NCBI GenBank assembly: GCA_030597965.1
Contig: JAUVQU010000002.1
Location: forward strand, 1-35,857
Direction: 5' to 3'
DNA length: 35,857 nt
From: Cellvibrionaceae bacterium
GTDB lineage: Bacteria > Pseudomonadota > Gammaproteobacteria > Pseudomonadales > Cellvibrionaceae
In this document: piece by piece, positions 33,638 through 35,857 of the stretch
Numbering within the stretch: the stretch's first letter is position 1
How the letters are laid out: the number at the start of each line of letters is the position of its first letter
Made by a program: the position numbers and the translations under genes
Notes under the pieces: model-generated
Seen by the model: the letters and a program-made list of their open reading frames with translations, nothing else
The model's database searches: none
What the model was told of the DNA's origin: nothing

Positions 33638-34108
33638 GTGAACATTAATTTAACTTTGATCGGTCAAACGCTAACGTTTTTTGTATTCATTTGGTTTTGT
33701 GCAAAATTCATTTGGCCTGTGCTTATTTCCATGATGGAAGAGCGTGAAAAGAAAATCGCCGATGGTCTGGAAGCTGCAGAACGTGCAGATAAAGATCTGG
33801 AGCTGGCCCAACATAAGGCCGTTCAGCAAATGAGTGAAGCGAAGAAGGACGCAGCTGAAATTATTGAAGCTGCTAACAAGCGCGCATCACAAATTGTTGA
33901 AGAAGCGAAAGATCAGGCACGTGTTGAAGGCGACCGTATTAAGGCTGCTGCTGAAGCGGATGTCGAGCAAGAAGTGAGTCGCGCAAAAGAAGAATTGCGT
34001 GGCAAGGTGGCTGCTCTGGCGTTGGCTGGTGCTGAGAAAGTACTGGGCGCGTCAATTGACGCACAAGCTAACAGCGAACTGGTAAACCAGTTAGCAGCCG
34101 ATTTGTAA
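33638..34108 (+). CDS. atpF: F0F1 ATP synthase subunit b
   Basis: Peripheral stalk subunit joining F0 and F1. The 156-residue product has one N-terminal membrane helix (about 5-27) followed by a long charged, Ala/Glu/Lys-rich coiled coil. The start is GTG at 33638 with GAGG seven bases upstream. That GAGGTG can pair with CACCTC just after the atpE stop (33591-33596), which could lower its translation relative to atpE. Confidence 0.97.
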   Translation: MNINLTLIGQTLTFFVFIWFCAKFIWPVLISMMEEREKKIADGLEAAERADKDLELAQHKAVQQMSEAKKDAAEIIEAANKRASQIVEEAKDQARVEGDRIKAAAEADVEQEVSRAKEELRGKVAALALAGAEKVLGASIDAQANSELVNQLAADL

Positions 34109-34120
34109 GAGAGGTACGAA

Positions 34121-34657
34121 ATGGCCGAACTTACTACTATCGCAAGACCCTACGCTAAAGCAGCGTTCGAATCAGCCGAACAGGCTGGCGAGCTGCAGCA
34201 GTGGTCTGAGATGTTAGCTTTGGCGGCAGCCGTGGCTCAACAAGACAAGATGAAACTGGTTTTAGTCTCTCCGGGCTTAACCACTGAAGAGAAAGCTAAA
34301 ACCTTCTTGGATGTTTGTGGCGATGCATTGAATGATGCAGCGGCCAACCTAGTTTTAACTCTAGCGGGTAACCAGCGTTTGTTACTGCTCCCTGAAGTTA
34401 AGGAGCTGTTTGAACTGCATAAGGCCCAGCGTGAGAAGTCTGTCGATGTTGAAGTTGCGACAGCGTTCGAGCTTTCCGACGAGATGCAAGACAAGTTGGC
34501 GAAGGCACTGAGTGCCAAGCTGGATCGTGAAGTGAGTTTGTCTACATTGGTAGATAAAAGCTTACTAGGGGGTGTCCTTGTTCGTGCAGGTGACACAGTA
34601 ATTGACGGTTCGGTGCGTGGTCGTTTGACCAAGCTCGCCGAAGCAATGAACTCCTAA
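34121..34657 (+). CDS. atpH: F0F1 ATP synthase subunit delta
   Basis: Subunit linking the b dimer to the alpha3beta3 head. The 178-residue product begins TIARPYAKAAFESAEQ and ends with the conserved LLGGVLVRAGDTVIDGSVRGRL segment. Length matches E. coli (177). It follows atpF after 12 bases, with a GAGAGG site. Confidence 0.97.
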   Translation: MAELTTIARPYAKAAFESAEQAGELQQWSEMLALAAAVAQQDKMKLVLVSPGLTTEEKAKTFLDVCGDALNDAAANLVLTLAGNQRLLLLPEVKELFELHKAQREKSVDVEVATAFELSDEMQDKLAKALSAKLDREVSLSTLVDKSLLGGVLVRAGDTVIDGSVRGRLTKLAEAMNS

Positions 34658-34691
34658 TCCTGCCAAGTAGGCGGATATTGAGGAACAGAGC

Positions 34692-35857
<1,166 letters not shown>

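Overview
The window is a bacterial chromosome segment around the replication origin, and every large reading frame in it has a recognisable family. Gene order runs dprA, a LysM protein, def, fmt, rsmB, trkA, trkH, an LpxL-like acyltransferase, glyQ, glyS, gmhB, plsC, gyrB, recF, dnaN, dnaA, rpmH, rnpA, yidD, yidC, mnmE, a toxin-antitoxin pair, mnmG, rsmG, parA, parB and atpIBEFHA. This is the order known from Pseudomonas and its marine relatives. Moderate GC content and protein sequences close to, but distinct from, Pseudomonas suggest a gammaproteobacterium near Pseudomonadales/Cellvibrionales. That placement is inference from synteny and remembered family sequences.

Layout. Bases 1-2412 (minus strand) hold dprA and a TsaP-like LysM gene. 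Bases 2719-8435 (plus) hold def-fmt-rsmB and trkA-trkH. A convergent LpxL-type acyltransferase follows. Bases 9652-14099 (plus) hold glyQ-glyS-gmhB-plsC, closed by a strong bidirectional hairpin terminator shared with gyrB. Bases 14551-20979 (minus) are gyrB-recF-dnaN-dnaA. A 526-base AT-rich gap with DnaA boxes separates dnaA from rpmH. Bases 21506-25831 (plus) are rpmH-rnpA-yidD-yidC-mnmE. A YefM/YoeB-type module (minus) lies between mnmE and a second, richer DnaA-box cluster with an adjacent AT-rich stretch, which looks like an oriC. Bases 27196-31600 (plus) are mnmG-rsmG-parA-parB. Bases 31767 to the end are the ATP synthase operon, cut off inside atpA.

How the parts fit. dnaA, dnaN, recF and gyrB serve initiation, clamp loading, repair and supercoiling. 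parA and parB act on parS sites, two of which lie inside recF in the same reading frame. mnmE and mnmG are the two halves of the tRNA wobble-uridine modification enzyme. rnpA, yidD and yidC link tRNA processing and membrane protein insertion, and YidC is needed for insertion of ATP synthase subunits such as the c subunit encoded nearby. Def and Fmt remove and add the formyl group of initiator Met.

I did not find a clearly new multi-gene system. The parts most worth checking are regulatory or structural: two separate DnaA-box clusters, the parS sites in recF, the toxin-antitoxin module inserted between mnmE and oriC with near-identical flanking repeats, and several strong inverted repeats in the intergenic regions. 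No rRNA, tRNA, CRISPR array or complete insertion sequence was seen.
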